Positions 19,350 to 27,610 of a stretch of DNA of 64,000 nt are shown here, in pieces. Made by a program: the position numbers and the translations under genes. The stretch comes from Flammeovirgaceae bacterium SG7u.111 (lineage in GTDB: Bacteria; Bacteroidota; Bacteroidia; Cytophagales; Flammeovirgaceae). Below the pieces are notes generated by a model. That model saw only the letters and a program-made list of their open reading frames with translations. It did not search any database and was not told the DNA's origin. Each line of letters begins with the position of its first letter. Positions within the stretch are counted from its first letter, which is position 1. Location of the stretch: the NCBI GenBank assembly GCA_034044135.1, contig CP139021.1:2929635-2993634 (forward strand). The letters run 5' to 3'.

Positions 19350-20594
19350 CTAATACCCAATCAACACCGTTTCATCCAGCCCATGGATTTCAGGTTCTTG
19401 CTCCCTGCTGTTCAGTCGCCGTGCCATGTAGGTTACGTTTTCGTTCAAGTAGTTTTTCATTTCCCCCAAGCTGATTTCCTTGTTTTTGTTTGCATCCGCA
19501 GCTCCTTGCAAGCCTTTGAGGTAAAAGTAGGTGAGGAGGGAGTGCCCTTGCTCTGGGTACCACGAAGCCACTTGATCACCAGCCGCCGCTGTGATAATGG
19601 TTGCCCTTTCGTCGGCAAAGATCTTGTCTTTCGGTTTGATGAAGACAGGTGAGATATTATTGAGCAGCATCCCTTTTTCCGAAGCTCCGCTGAAGCAGGC
19701 GTCAATTACTACAGTGAGGTTTCGGTAAGGAACTTTGCCCAAGTTGGCATAAAAAGTATTCATGGAATAGCCGTTGAGGGAAACCAAAGAAGGTTCGCAA
19801 TCCACGGGGATAAAATAAGGTTCTTTCGTTTCAGGGTCGGGTCCGCCATGACCGCTGTAGAACACAAATACATCCGATTTTCCTTCTTTCACATAGTTGA
19901 AGAGCATGCCCTTGTGGTTGCTCACATTGCCAAAAACACTATTGAAGTTCGCTTGTGTGGCATTCTCTACATAGATGATGTTCCCTTCCCTAAAGCCTAA
20001 GGCATCTACCAAATAGGTTTTTACCGATTCGGCATCTCGGAGGGCAAAGTCCACGGAGGGGACATCTTCGTCCGTATAATCCTTGTTGCCAATCACCACG
20101 GCAATGGCATCTGTGTTTACCGATTCCGCCTTGGGAATGTTGCTGTCAATATCTGAACTGATGGCAACAGGTGAAGGAAGTATGTCTTCTTTTTTGATCT
20201 CTGGTTTTGCAGGTGTCTCGGGTGAAATAGCCTGACCTGTAATAGTAACAGGTTCAGCTGGGGCATCGGCTATTAGCTTTTCCTCTTCTTGAGATAAGTT
20301 CCTATCTATGATTATCGACTTATTGTTAGTAATTTGAAACCTGTGTTTTTTGGCAAACCGTTTGGCTTGGTCGTACGTTACTTTTTTTACAATCAATCTT
20401 TGCCCAACTCGCAGTTTTTGAAAGCGAAGTTTGTTCAACTTCAATAGTTCAGCTCTAGAAGTATTGTATCGTTTGGAAATGCTATAAATAGTTTCCCCAC
20501 GCTTCACAGTATGTACCACATTGATCATCCGCTGCTGGGCTGTAGCGGTTATGAAACTTAGCAAAAAGATTGTTACAATTAAATAGCTTTTCAT
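19350..20594 (-). CDS. Secreted LysM plus caspase-like (C14) protease
   Basis: A 414-residue protein. Signal peptide residues 1-20 (ending TATAQ), a LysM domain at 26-70 (VVHTVKRGETIYSISKRYNTS, pattern only), a linker, then a caspase-like p20 domain from about 160: AIAVVIGNKDY, FVFYSGHGG with H249, VVIDACFSG with C300. Both members of the catalytic dyad are present. The C-terminal part includes IITAAAGDQVASW and a late EISLGEMKNYL region. LysM suggests attachment to peptidoglycan, so the protease is periplasmic or surface-bound. Substrates unknown. It is a separate unit from the copper genes. Confidence 0.85.
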   Translation of the reverse strand: MKSYLIVTIFLLSFITATAQQRMINVVHTVKRGETIYSISKRYNTSRAELLKLNKLRFQKLRVGQRLIVKKVTYDQAKRFAKKHRFQITNNKSIIIDRNLSQEEEKLIADAPAEPVTITGQAISPETPAKPEIKKEDILPSPVAISSDIDSNIPKAESVNTDAIAVVIGNKDYTDEDVPSVDFALRDAESVKTYLVDALGFREGNIIYVENATQANFNSVFGNVSNHKGMLFNYVKEGKSDVFVFYSGHGGPDPETKEPYFIPVDCEPSLVSLNGYSMNTFYANLGKVPYRNLTVVIDACFSGASEKGMLLNNISPVFIKPKDKIFADERATIITAAAGDQVASWYPEQGHSLLTYFYLKGLQGAADANKNKEISLGEMKNYLNENVTYMARRLNSREQEPEIHGLDETVLIGY

Positions 20595-21010
20595 CTAATG
20601 GGTGTAGTTGTTTGTCTTTGAGGTTTAGACGAAAATTTTCAGGAAAGGTTTAAGAAAGGGTGTAGGTTGTATGTTTCAGGTTGCAAGTTATCCTAAATTT
20701 ATCTCTACACTACAAAAATGCCCTTTCCTGTGATTCACAGGTAACAATGCAGGGTGTTTTGATGTTTACATTTGGTCTGTGTGTCACCCAGAGTATATGC
20801 AAAAAGCAGGATTTTAGCAAATTGTAGGTTTCTGCAACCCCTGACGGGGTTGGTTTTGGTGGCATGCTATTTTACTACAATAGTGAAACCCCTACGGGGT
20901 TTTGTTCTAAATATATCTAAAAGAAGATGTGTGTATACTTTATGTGTGTCACAGACCGAGGCTACATAGAGTACCTGAATTTTTGGTGAGTGCGTACCAC
21001 CCTGTTTCTT
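20595..21010. other. Intergenic region with palindromic units
   Basis: No convincing gene. It holds two short palindromes, 20836-20851 (AACCCC/GGGGTT) and 20886-20902 (AAACCCC/GGGGTTT), inside a longer inverted-repeat unit listed separately. A 65-codon frame across these palindromes is not protein-like. Confidence 0.55.
20774..20957. repeat. Inverted-repeat unit with two internal G/C palindromes (MITE-like candidate)
   Basis: The ends GGTCTGTG (20774-20781) and CACAGACC (20950-20957) are perfect inverted copies, and similarity continues for about 25 bases with mismatches (GAGTATAT against its mirror). Between them are two REP-like hairpins of the form AACCCC..GGGGTT. No reading frame. It may be a small non-autonomous element. 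Confidence 0.4.
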
Positions 21011-21044
21011 AGGAAAAAACAAAGCCAACCCGAAGTGTTGGCTT
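21011..21044 (-). terminator. Terminator of the interrupted lipoprotein gene
   Basis: On the minus strand an 8-bp stem AAGCCAAC/GTTGGCTT is followed by a T-rich run. It lies 27 bp past the stop codon of the lipoprotein remnant. Confidence 0.7.
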
Positions 21045-21070
21045 AATCAATTCAAAGTTTCTTTATTGGT

Positions 21071-21304
21071 CTACTGACCTTCTCCAGAGCTTCCACTGCT
21101 ATTACCATTAGTTTCAGATTGCCCTTCTCTACTTTGTCCTGTATCAGAGCTATCCGTTTTGTCACTACCATCTCCATCTGCTTTAACTACAGAAATGTCA
21201 TCTGGAGTGAATGAGGGCTCAATAACTTCTTCTGCACAAGAAGTCATGGATAGTAAAACAGCTACAGTTAATGTAGAAATGAATAATTTAATGTTGGTTT
21301 TAAT
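21071..21304 (-). pseudogene. Small lipoprotein gene split by an IS200-type element after its first codon
   Basis: The minus strand from 21304 to 21071 encodes 77 residues in frame (IKTNIKLFISTLTVAVLLS, then MTSC and a Ser/Gly/Asp/Glu-rich tail ending GSSGEGQ) but has no ATG; a stop codon lies just upstream inside the inserted DNA. If the 668 bp 21305-21972 are removed, an ATG at 21975-21973 joins directly in frame, giving MIKTNIKLFIS and a normal lipoprotein signal with lipobox SMTSC. So the gene was intact before insertion. Function of the low-complexity lipoprotein unknown. An internal ATG five codons from the lipobox Cys could not yield a normal signal. Confidence 0.75.
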
Positions 21305-21365
21305 ATCAACTTAGAAATCCACGCTCTATGAGCGTGGTTAATAACCGCTCTGCGTGGCTAAGCCA

Positions 21366-21433
21366 GAAAACGGCCCAATGATTATATTCAAGAGTTGTCC
21401 CCACAACCGAAGAATATATTATGAGCCGTTTTC
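21366..21433 (+). promoter_or_regulatory. Long leader hairpin over the tnpA start codon
   Basis: GAAAACGGC (21366-21374) pairs with GCCGTTTTC (21425-21433), with inner pairings TATATTC/GAATATA and GTTGT/ACAAC. The ATG at 21421 lies inside the stem. IS200 of Salmonella is known to use a 5' leader hairpin to block transposase translation; this looks like the same device. Confidence 0.65.
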
Positions 21434-21840
21434 ACAAATTGTCACATTCGATCTGGTATTGCAAGTACCATATAGTTTGGACACCTAAATATAGGTATAG
21501 AATCCTCGAAGGAGCAATAAAAAGGGCAGCAATAGAGCATATAATGCAGTACGCCTCCCAAAAGAAATGTATTATCGATACGCTGAACGTCCAAAAGGGC
21601 CATGTTCACTTGATTATCGATATCCCTCCCAAATATTCGGTTTCCGATGTGGTGGGGATCTTGAAGGGCCGGACAGCCATACGGTTGTTTTCAAAGTTCA
21701 AGAAGCTGAAGCAACGCCCCTATTGGGGCAACCGTTTTTGGGCAACAGGCTATTGTGTTGATACGGTAGGGCTTGACCCAGAAAAGATAAGGCTTTACGT
21801 GGAGTATCAAGAAGAACAGGAAAAAAAGAACGAGAGCTAA
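21421..21840 (+). CDS. tnpA: IS200-type transposase TnpA (HUH, Y1)
   Basis: A 139-residue transposase. N-terminal HSIWYCKYHIVWTPKYR is the family opening; the HUH motif is HVH (H61, H63) in GHVHLIIDIPP; the catalytic Tyr is most likely Y126 in RLYVEYQEEQ. GNRFWATGYCVDTVGLD is the conserved stretch before the catalytic helix. Length and motif order match IS200 TnpA, so the enzyme looks intact and the element may be active. No tnpB accompanies it. Confidence 0.93.
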   Translation: MSRFHKLSHSIWYCKYHIVWTPKYRYRILEGAIKRAAIEHIMQYASQKKCIIDTLNVQKGHVHLIIDIPPKYSVSDVVGILKGRTAIRLFSKFKKLKQRPYWGNRFWATGYCVDTVGLDPEKIRLYVEYQEEQEKKNES

Positions 21841-22090
21841 GAATAACAAAGTAATAAAATAGATTTATAACCGGGGACAATGAATTCCTTTGCCTCCTTT
21901 GGGGGCAAGGGCAGTTTACCCCCTTACAGGGGTTATCACAATTCCCCGCCCTTTGGGTGGGGATCTTTTAATCATTGTTTTTGGGTTTAGATTTTTATTG
22001 ATTTGAAAATATACTTATTTCAATTAGAATTCATCTACTATTAGCTAGTGAATTTGCTCACTCGTAACAAATTATAGTAGAAGGGCAAAA

Positions 22091-22126
22091 CAAACAAAGC
22101 CAACCCGAAGGCTGGCTTTGTTTAAT
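22091..22126 (-). terminator. Terminator of the pspA unit
   Basis: A 14-bp stem (22091-22104 with 22109-22122, one mismatch, loop CGAA) lies 33 bp past the pspA stop. On the minus strand it ends in a T-rich stretch. Its sequence resembles the lipoprotein terminator at 21.0 kb. Confidence 0.75.
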
Positions 22127-22154
22127 CCTATAAGAAAATAAGTATTCAAAACTT

Positions 22155-22886
22155 TTACGCGTCTCCACCTTTTCCTGCAGCCAATTTGGCTTTTAGCGCA
22201 GCGAGTGCATCGGAGCTTCCAGGAGCAGCCGATGAACCACCATCTCCTAGCAATGCTTGATCTATTTCTTCGTCGATGCTCTTGGTCGTATCCGCCATTT
22301 CACCGTACGATTCCGCCAAGGCTTCTTGCTGATCTACTTTTTCCTTCATCCTTTCTAGCATACCAAGGGTGCTAGAAGAATCGATGTTGGCCAGTTGCTT
22401 GTTGAGCTTGGTAGTAGCCTCACTCACTTTGTGCCTAGCTTTCAGGGTTTTCAACTCATTTTCCCAGTTGCCTATTTGGGTTTTCAAACGCTGAACGTTT
22501 TGCTCCATTTTCGACACATTGGCTTCTTGGGTCTGAACCAATTTTTGAGTGGTGGTTGCTTGGGTCATTGCTTGTTCCTTGCGGCTTAGTGCTTGTGTGG
22601 CCAATCTGTCGGCTTCATCTGGAGTGATAGCGCCACTTTCTGCTTTTTGTAGCAAGAGCATGGCCTTTCCTTCATAATCTTTTGCCTGCAACTTTGCGTT
22701 TTCCAATTCTTTTCTTGAACGGATGGCCTCTGCTTTTACCACAGCTAGGCTTTTTAAGCTTTCGTTTAGGTCTTTTTTCAAATCCCTGATGCCTTGCTCG
22801 GTCATCTTTATAGGATCTTCTATTTTATCGATAGCTGAATTAACTTCTGCGGAGGCAACGCCAAATAATCTTTTAAACATGGACAT
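22155..22886 (-). CDS. pspA: PspA/IM30 (ESCRT-III-like) membrane-stress protein
   Basis: A 243-residue, nearly all-helical protein. N-terminus MFKRLFGVASAEVNSAIDKIEDPIKMTEQGIRDL is the PspA amphipathic helix plus first long helix; the central hairpin (residues 30-150) has the coiled-coil pattern of PspA/Vipp1. The C-terminus is low-complexity (Gly, Ser, Ala). PspA forms membrane-remodelling rods that protect the inner membrane. The upstream ybjN-like gene is 59 bp away on the same strand, and both probably form one operon. Confidence 0.9.
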   Translation of the reverse strand: MSMFKRLFGVASAEVNSAIDKIEDPIKMTEQGIRDLKKDLNESLKSLAVVKAEAIRSRKELENAKLQAKDYEGKAMLLLQKAESGAITPDEADRLATQALSRKEQAMTQATTTQKLVQTQEANVSKMEQNVQRLKTQIGNWENELKTLKARHKVSEATTKLNKQLANIDSSSTLGMLERMKEKVDQQEALAESYGEMADTTKSIDEEIDQALLGDGGSSAAPGSSDALAALKAKLAAGKGGDA

Positions 22887-22945
22887 ATGATTTAGTTTTT
22901 TTAAGTCTAGTGGATAATAGTTTTATAATTATGGGGTAGGGAGCG

Positions 22946-23335
22946 TTATTTTGAGAAAGAAATAAGCTCGTTGAAATACTCGCTCAAGAGTAGGCTCAGT
23001 GAATTAAGAGAACCTTCCAGTTCGTTGAGGTCGAGGTTTTCGACTTGGAGTGTATCCCTGAACAACAGTTTCTTTCCTGTTTCGTCTAGGGTGAATGCTC
23101 CGTGGACTATCTCCCTATTTTTCTTCAACAATGTTTTGTAGAGCTCTAAAGATTCTGTTTTTATCTCGAAAAGCAATTGCTCAATGATGAGGATAGGCTC
23201 TTCGCAATCGATGACCAAATTCTTGATACCCGCATCTTCGTTGTCTACTACTACTACTTCTTCTTCAGGATCTTCGCTTACTATTTCGTATTCTAATTCC
23301 AATAGATAGCCTTTGATCTTTTCAAAATTGCTCAT
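22946..23335 (-). CDS. YbjN-like protein
   Basis: A 129-residue acidic protein with the YbjN/Tir-chaperone-like pattern: an N-terminal helix (FEKIKGYLLELEYEI), a strand segment ending VVDNEDAG, LVIDCEEPILIIEQLLFEI, GAFTLDETGKKLLFRDTLQVENLDLNELEGSL and a final helix. Similar proteins often precede pspA in Bacteroidota and bind or chaperone partners. First gene of the pspA operon. Confidence 0.65.
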   Translation of the reverse strand: MSNFEKIKGYLLELEYEIVSEDPEEEVVVVDNEDAGIKNLVIDCEEPILIIEQLLFEIKTESLELYKTLLKKNREIVHGAFTLDETGKKLLFRDTLQVENLDLNELEGSLNSLSLLLSEYFNELISFSK

Positions 23336-23851
23336 GTGTTCGGTTTTAAAATTTATTAAAAAAGTTAGGTAAAATATAATGAGTTACGTGATAAAATAGA
23401 AGTTAGAAATTGGAGGCAAGAAGTTAGAGAAATGTTTTTTTTGTCCCACGAAATTCTAGTTTAAGACCCCTTTACTGTCCTTCTTAATTTATCTATTACT
23501 TGCACTACCAAGCAGATTTATAAAGAGTGAATTGTGTTTTCTACATGAAACGGCTTACAATATAAAAGTTACTAATGAAATGTTCAACTAAGCACCTGTG
23601 CTTTTTAATAAAAAAACTTAGCGTCCTATGGGCAAATAAGTTGTCCATATTATTAGGAGAACGCTTGGTATTGACATTCATATGTTTTTTAAGCTCTTTG
23701 TGGGTTACATTAGCCATAGAAATGTACGGAACGATATTTCTATTGTTTCACATTGCATGGCTATTTTAGTAGAAAAGTTTATGAACGGTAAAAAATCGGT
23801 ATGTTTTTTACTATAACTTACAAATAACCATATTTTCTAAAACATATAGCT
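23336..23851. other. Intergenic region; possible 64-codon membrane-peptide frame at 23575-23769 not accepted
   Basis: A/T-rich DNA between divergent genes. The frame 23575-23769 would encode a very hydrophobic 64-residue peptide with two possible TM helices but has no sign of a family, ribosome site or partner. I see no RNA gene. Confidence 0.4.
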
Positions 23852-24604
23852 ATGAAGTCCTTCCGTCTTGTCCTGCTTTTTATATTGGTTTTGCATCCAT
23901 ACTCATCCTCGGTGGGTCAAGTTCTCCGCTTTGCTCCAGACTCTCTTTTTTCTGTGGAGAGTACCTTGGTGGAAGATGAAGTGGCATCAACGTATGCAAC
24001 AGAGGTTGGATTGAAAAATGCAAAAGGGAAAAAGTTGCTTAAACTAAAGTTTGCGAAGGGAAGACTGATCGACGAATCAACTAGGTCGGTTTTGGGGGGA
24101 GTAGGGGAGAAACAGGAAGACTTGGATGCTTTTTGTGATTATGCCCATTGCAAAACGGTGTTGCTTCTGCCTGTGATAAAAGTAGTGCTAAAGCTCGATG
24201 AAAATCTCTATGCCTTGGCGGGTTACAACCGTATAAAATCACCTGTGACTATTAGCAAGCAGATTTTGATTTACGATTCCAAGAAAAGAAAAATCATCAA
24301 ACGGGTTTCCTATTTGGGCAACCGAGCTAGCTTGGCTTTTTCCTACCATAAAGAAGCCCGGTTGTTGAACATCTTCGGTGGCTATGATCGCAGTAGGATT
24401 GTAACGAATGGGATATTTATAGTGGAAGATGATCAACTCAGCAGATTGGGAATAGAAAAGAAAAAAGTCAGTCCGCAAGAGCTATTTAATGAAAATAAAC
24501 CTGATAGTTTTTACCAAGTAGATATTCCTTCGGGCAGGGTGGATAGCCGAATTCGCCCAAACCACACAGATCCCTATTGCTATCAGGTAAGCTTGGAATA
24601 TTAA
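23852..24604 (+). CDS. Exported protein of unknown function
   Basis: A 250-residue protein with a Sec signal (MKSFRLVLLFILVLHPYSSSVGQ). The mature part is mostly beta, with two Cys (DAFCDYAHCKT) that may form a disulphide, and DPYC near the end. No known domain is recognised. Strands such as LIYDSKKRKIIKRVSYL and LNIFGGYDRSRI suggest a beta-sandwich or propeller-like fragment. Convergent with the pectate lyase gene. Confidence 0.6.
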   Translation: MKSFRLVLLFILVLHPYSSSVGQVLRFAPDSLFSVESTLVEDEVASTYATEVGLKNAKGKKLLKLKFAKGRLIDESTRSVLGGVGEKQEDLDAFCDYAHCKTVLLLPVIKVVLKLDENLYALAGYNRIKSPVTISKQILIYDSKKRKIIKRVSYLGNRASLAFSYHKEARLLNIFGGYDRSRIVTNGIFIVEDDQLSRLGIEKKKVSPQELFNENKPDSFYQVDIPSGRVDSRIRPNHTDPYCYQVSLEY

Positions 24605-24629
24605 TAGCTTTTTTTTATTCCGTAACGAG

Positions 24630-25763
24630 TTATATTTTATACTTTTCCGCCCATTTCGGATAGTCTTTTTCCACTAGTTTTTCAGGCCACCTACCATAAT
24701 AGCTGTATCCTCCTCGGCGCTCTTGTTCAATCTCCTTTAGGGCATAATGGGTCACTTTATCACGCCCAACAAAAATGGGTCGGTTACTTTCGATCTCATA
24801 AAAGCGTGCTAAAAGTGGGGCTGCATTTGGATCTTCTTCTATCCAGCCGTCTTTCTCGCCATTTGAATCCAATCCTCTTTCGTATTTCAGCCCGGTAATT
24901 TTCGATTTCTCAAACCATTGAACAGCCGCATCTATTGCAGCAATCATTTTTGGACTTGGGTTATCTATTGTCAAAAGAAACTTCACGATTGTTACACTTT
25001 CTGCTCCAGAAATTGACGGGGGCTCGAAGTTTCTGGCCCATACAGGCTCAAACGTATTTTCATCATGTTGGGCACACCAAGCGGTGAGCGTTCCATCAAC
25101 TTTTATTTGTGTTTGAAGGATGCAATCAATCCCTTTTTTTACCGCAGCTATTGCAGCATTTTTCTTTTCAATAGCCACAAAACCGTAGGGCGCTTTACCT
25201 TCTGCAATGTCTTGTAGCAAGAACATTACATTCATCATGGCATTGTCGTTATAGGTGATTTCCGAATAGTAGCCTTTCTTACGAAGGGGGTAAAACTGAG
25301 GCCAACCGCCGTTGGGGTATTGTGCCGCCAGTAGGTAATCGAGCCCATGAGTAAATGCAGCCTTGTATTTTTCTTCTTCAGTAGCCTGCGCCATTTTAGC
25401 AAGGAAAATCATCGGTGTAGAGGTTGCCCCGTTGTCTATCGTGTTTGCGCTTTTTCCTGTTTTGATTTTTTCTAACTCTTCACCCGATGGGAGTTTGTCG
25501 GCGAAGTCGGTGTTCTTTGGCCATGCTCCCAAGCTGCTTTGGTAAAGCAGGAGCTTGTCGGCAAGTTCCCGAGCTTCTTCAGTACCATACCATTCAGGAT
25601 TTTTCCTTAAATAAGATTTGCCCCACTTTTCTTTTGTTTCGGCTTTTGCAGCAGCTGCTTCAGGCGCGTCTTCCTTTTTTTGGCAAGAAGAGCTTAGTAG
25701 CGTAAAAGCAATTACAAAAAGTGAAATAGAAGTCTTGATAATTTGGTGAGATGTCATTTTCAT
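24630..25763 (-). CDS. Pectate lyase, PL10 family, lipoprotein
   Basis: A 377-residue protein with a lipoprotein signal ending LLSSSC. The PL10 (PelA) pattern is clear: LLYQSSLGAWPKNTDF, IDNGATSTPMIFLAK, AAQYPNGGWPQFYPL, YSEITYNDNAMMNVMFLLQDI, LTAWCAQHD, ARNFEPPSISGAESVTIV, then GLDSNGEKDGWI and a GRWPEKL ending. PL10 enzymes cleave polygalacturonate by beta-elimination; the catalytic base is an Arg and D residues hold Ca. It shows full family length. Likely attached to the outer membrane and acting on pectin or pectin-like algal polymers. Confidence 0.92.
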   Translation of the reverse strand: MKMTSHQIIKTSISLFVIAFTLLSSSCQKKEDAPEAAAAKAETKEKWGKSYLRKNPEWYGTEEARELADKLLLYQSSLGAWPKNTDFADKLPSGEELEKIKTGKSANTIDNGATSTPMIFLAKMAQATEEEKYKAAFTHGLDYLLAAQYPNGGWPQFYPLRKKGYYSEITYNDNAMMNVMFLLQDIAEGKAPYGFVAIEKKNAAIAAVKKGIDCILQTQIKVDGTLTAWCAQHDENTFEPVWARNFEPPSISGAESVTIVKFLLTIDNPSPKMIAAIDAAVQWFEKSKITGLKYERGLDSNGEKDGWIEEDPNAAPLLARFYEIESNRPIFVGRDKVTHYALKEIEQERRGGYSYYGRWPEKLVEKDYPKWAEKYKI

Positions 25764-25822
25764 ATTTCTGTTGAGTTTGGTTAGCTATACCGCTAGAAAA
25801 TTCAATTTCGTGGTGGCATATA

Positions 25823-25850
25823 CAGAACAAAAACAAAGTTTTTTGTTCTG
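25823..25850. promoter_or_regulatory. Perfect palindrome upstream of the pectate lyase
   Basis: CAGAACAAAAA (25823-25833) and TTTTTGTTCTG (25840-25850) are perfect inverted copies with a 6-bp spacer, 60 bp before the lyase start on the minus strand. Operator candidate. Confidence 0.35.
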
Positions 25851-25967
25851 GGATAAATGTAGTAAATAAATGTATAAAATACGTCTATTTGTTCTTTACA
25901 CTTGTTTAAGAAAGATTTTTTGGATAAGTACAAACCAATATATCGGATATCAACTGAGGAATCTCTC

Positions 25968-26510
25968 TTAAGGCTCAAACCCAATGATGTTGTCTGCCAT
26001 CGTAAACCAGTCATTTTTATCATGAAAGGTAATGGTTAGTTCAGTCTTCTTAAAGATTACTTCATAAATGCTTTTGTTTTCAAAGCCTTCGGCTAATAAC
26101 CCGATTAATTTTGTAGGGAATGGGTGGCTTCTGTTGTTGCCAATAAACCTATAGACCTTTGTTTTATTATCAAGCTTTTTGTGAGAAGAAAATAAATCAA
26201 AGAGCTTTGGTTTTCGGATATGAAAATCCTCACATGCAATATTATTAATTCTAGTTTCGAACTTCAGGAATTCTACGACTATAGATTTGCCATGCCCAGT
26301 ATTTGTTTGAGTTGATTTCCTGACTTCGATATTCCATGAATAATGACTCTTGACCTCAGTCTTAAGACCAAAACTCCAAGCATTGTATTTTCCTCTGATA
26401 GTTCCGCCTTTTTCCAGTACAAATCTCTCCCAATCTGTACAAATTTTTTGATTCGCCAAGTAAAAAGGAGAGTCCAGTTCGGCATTAGTTGCATGGGATT
26501 CTATGGGCAT
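25968..26510 (-). CDS. Hypothetical protein
   Basis: I start at the ATG at 26510 (180 residues); the frame extends to a TTG at 26531. No signal peptide. The chain alternates short strands (RGKYNAWSFGLK, SYWNIEVRKS-type, SIVVEFLKFET, LTITFHDKND) and has an N-terminal helix DWERFVLEKG. No known family recognised. It lies 47 bp downstream of the OmpA gene on the same strand and may be transcribed with it. Confidence 0.5.
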   Translation of the reverse strand: MPIESHATNAELDSPFYLANQKICTDWERFVLEKGGTIRGKYNAWSFGLKTEVKSHYSWNIEVRKSTQTNTGHGKSIVVEFLKFETRINNIACEDFHIRKPKLFDLFSSHKKLDNKTKVYRFIGNNRSHPFPTKLIGLLAEGFENKSIYEVIFKKTELTITFHDKNDWFTMADNIIGFEP

Positions 26511-26557
26511 AAGATAAGGCTTTAAAAGCAAAATTTGTATAAAACTAAATAGTTGGA

Positions 26558-27610
26558 TTACTCCAAAAAGCCCATCACCGTAAGTTCGATCCTACGGTTT
26601 TGCTCGTGCATGCTTGCCCCGCACTTCACGCCGTTTGCACAGCCATTGAGCAGCTTGGTTTCTCCATATCCTTTTGGAATTAGCTGGGCAGGGTTTATCC
26701 CTTTCGACACTAGATATAGCACGGCGGCTTCTGCCCGCTTTTGGCTTAAAATCATGTTGTACTCGTCTTCGCCCCGTGAGTCGAGGTGGCAGGAAAGCTC
26801 AAACTGGACGCCGGGGTTTTGCAGTATCAGCTCGAAGAGTTCCTCTAGGTTTTTGGCGCCTTCTTCGGTAATCCGTGCTTCGTTCACTTCAAAATGTCCT
26901 TTTACCTGAGTAGTCTGTCCTTTTTTCACCTCTTCCATCAATATTTCCCTCATCACAGTTGGGTCTTCCGTTTGTTGGGTAGAAAAAGTATCGACCTTAC
27001 TAAAAAAATATTTTTTCTTATACCCCACAAGGGTGTAATTGCTATTGGGCGATACTGAGAAAAAGCATTCACCTTTTGCATTGGTAATGCCCTTGAGCAT
27101 GGCATGGGTTTCAAGGTCGGTGAGAATTGTGTTTACATTGGACAGCCTCGTTTTCCCAAACTTGTCTCTAAAAGTGCCTATCAAAAGTATGTTGTCGTCT
27201 TTTTCTGCTTCAAGGCTAATGGCTATTGCCTGCCCTGTAGCCACATTTTTTTTCTGCATGGGGTAGGGCGTAGCTTTGTACCCTTCTGCTATCAACCTAA
27301 TTTGATATTCGCTATCTCCATAAAGCAAAAAGGAAAAATCGCCAGTGGAGTTGAGTTCTTTTTGGTATTCGGGGGCATCCAGCTCCAAAGCCATCACATT
27401 TCCCGCACCATCTCTTTCTACTTTATAAGCAAGGACTACGGCTCGGACTTTCTTCAGGTTTTTAATACCTGAAACTTTGCCATTTACAGTGTAGGGGTTG
27501 CGGTCTTGTTCGGTTGGATGTAGAGCTATATTTTCCACTTTTTCTGCCCTAGCTAAAAAAGTGGGGTACATAAGCCATAAAAAAATACAAATCTTGCCTA
27601 AAGCTTTCAT
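26558..27610 (-). CDS. OmpA-family protein with N-terminal carboxypeptidase-like domains
   Basis: I chose the ATG at 27610 because it begins a Sec signal (MKALGKICIFLWLMYPTFLARA); 26 upstream codons are not signal-like. Mature residues hold a beta-sandwich region with a segment like CarboxypepD regulatory repeats (LSNVNTILTDLETHAMLKGITNAKGECFFSV region). Residues 245-350 are an OmpA C-terminal domain: FELSCHLDSRGEDEYN, LSQKRAEAAVLYLVSKGI, PKGYGETKL, then NGVKCGASMHEQNRRIELTV. It binds peptidoglycan at the outer membrane. A shorter relative lies at 47.1 kb. Confidence 0.85.
   Translation of the reverse strand: MKALGKICIFLWLMYPTFLARAEKVENIALHPTEQDRNPYTVNGKVSGIKNLKKVRAVVLAYKVERDGAGNVMALELDAPEYQKELNSTGDFSFLLYGDSEYQIRLIAEGYKATPYPMQKKNVATGQAIAISLEAEKDDNILLIGTFRDKFGKTRLSNVNTILTDLETHAMLKGITNAKGECFFSVSPNSNYTLVGYKKKYFFSKVDTFSTQQTEDPTVMREILMEEVKKGQTTQVKGHFEVNEARITEEGAKNLEELFELILQNPGVQFELSCHLDSRGEDEYNMILSQKRAEAAVLYLVSKGINPAQLIPKGYGETKLLNGCANGVKCGASMHEQNRRIELTVMGFLE

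Larger units (their letters stand above)
21305..21972 (+). mobile_element. IS200-type insertion sequence (IS200/IS605 family, tnpA only)
   Basis: About 668 bp flanked on the left by TTTTAAT (21298-21304) and ending on the right with the same TTTTAAT (21966-21972). Near the left end is the hairpin CCACGCTC/GAGCGTGG (21319-21337); near the right end CCCCGCCC/GGGTGGGG (21944-21963). Such subterminal hairpins and absence of classic target duplication are typical of IS200/IS605 elements, which move as single strands and insert 3' of a short target. It holds only tnpA. The ends were set by the fact that excision restores a gene. Confidence 0.8.

Noticed and set aside
20772-20969. 65-codon frame over the palindromes
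   Set aside because: Crosses both palindromes and the inverted-repeat ends; not protein-like.
23575-23769. 64-codon hydrophobic frame
   Set aside because: No family pattern, ribosome site or partner; could arise by chance in A/T-rich DNA.
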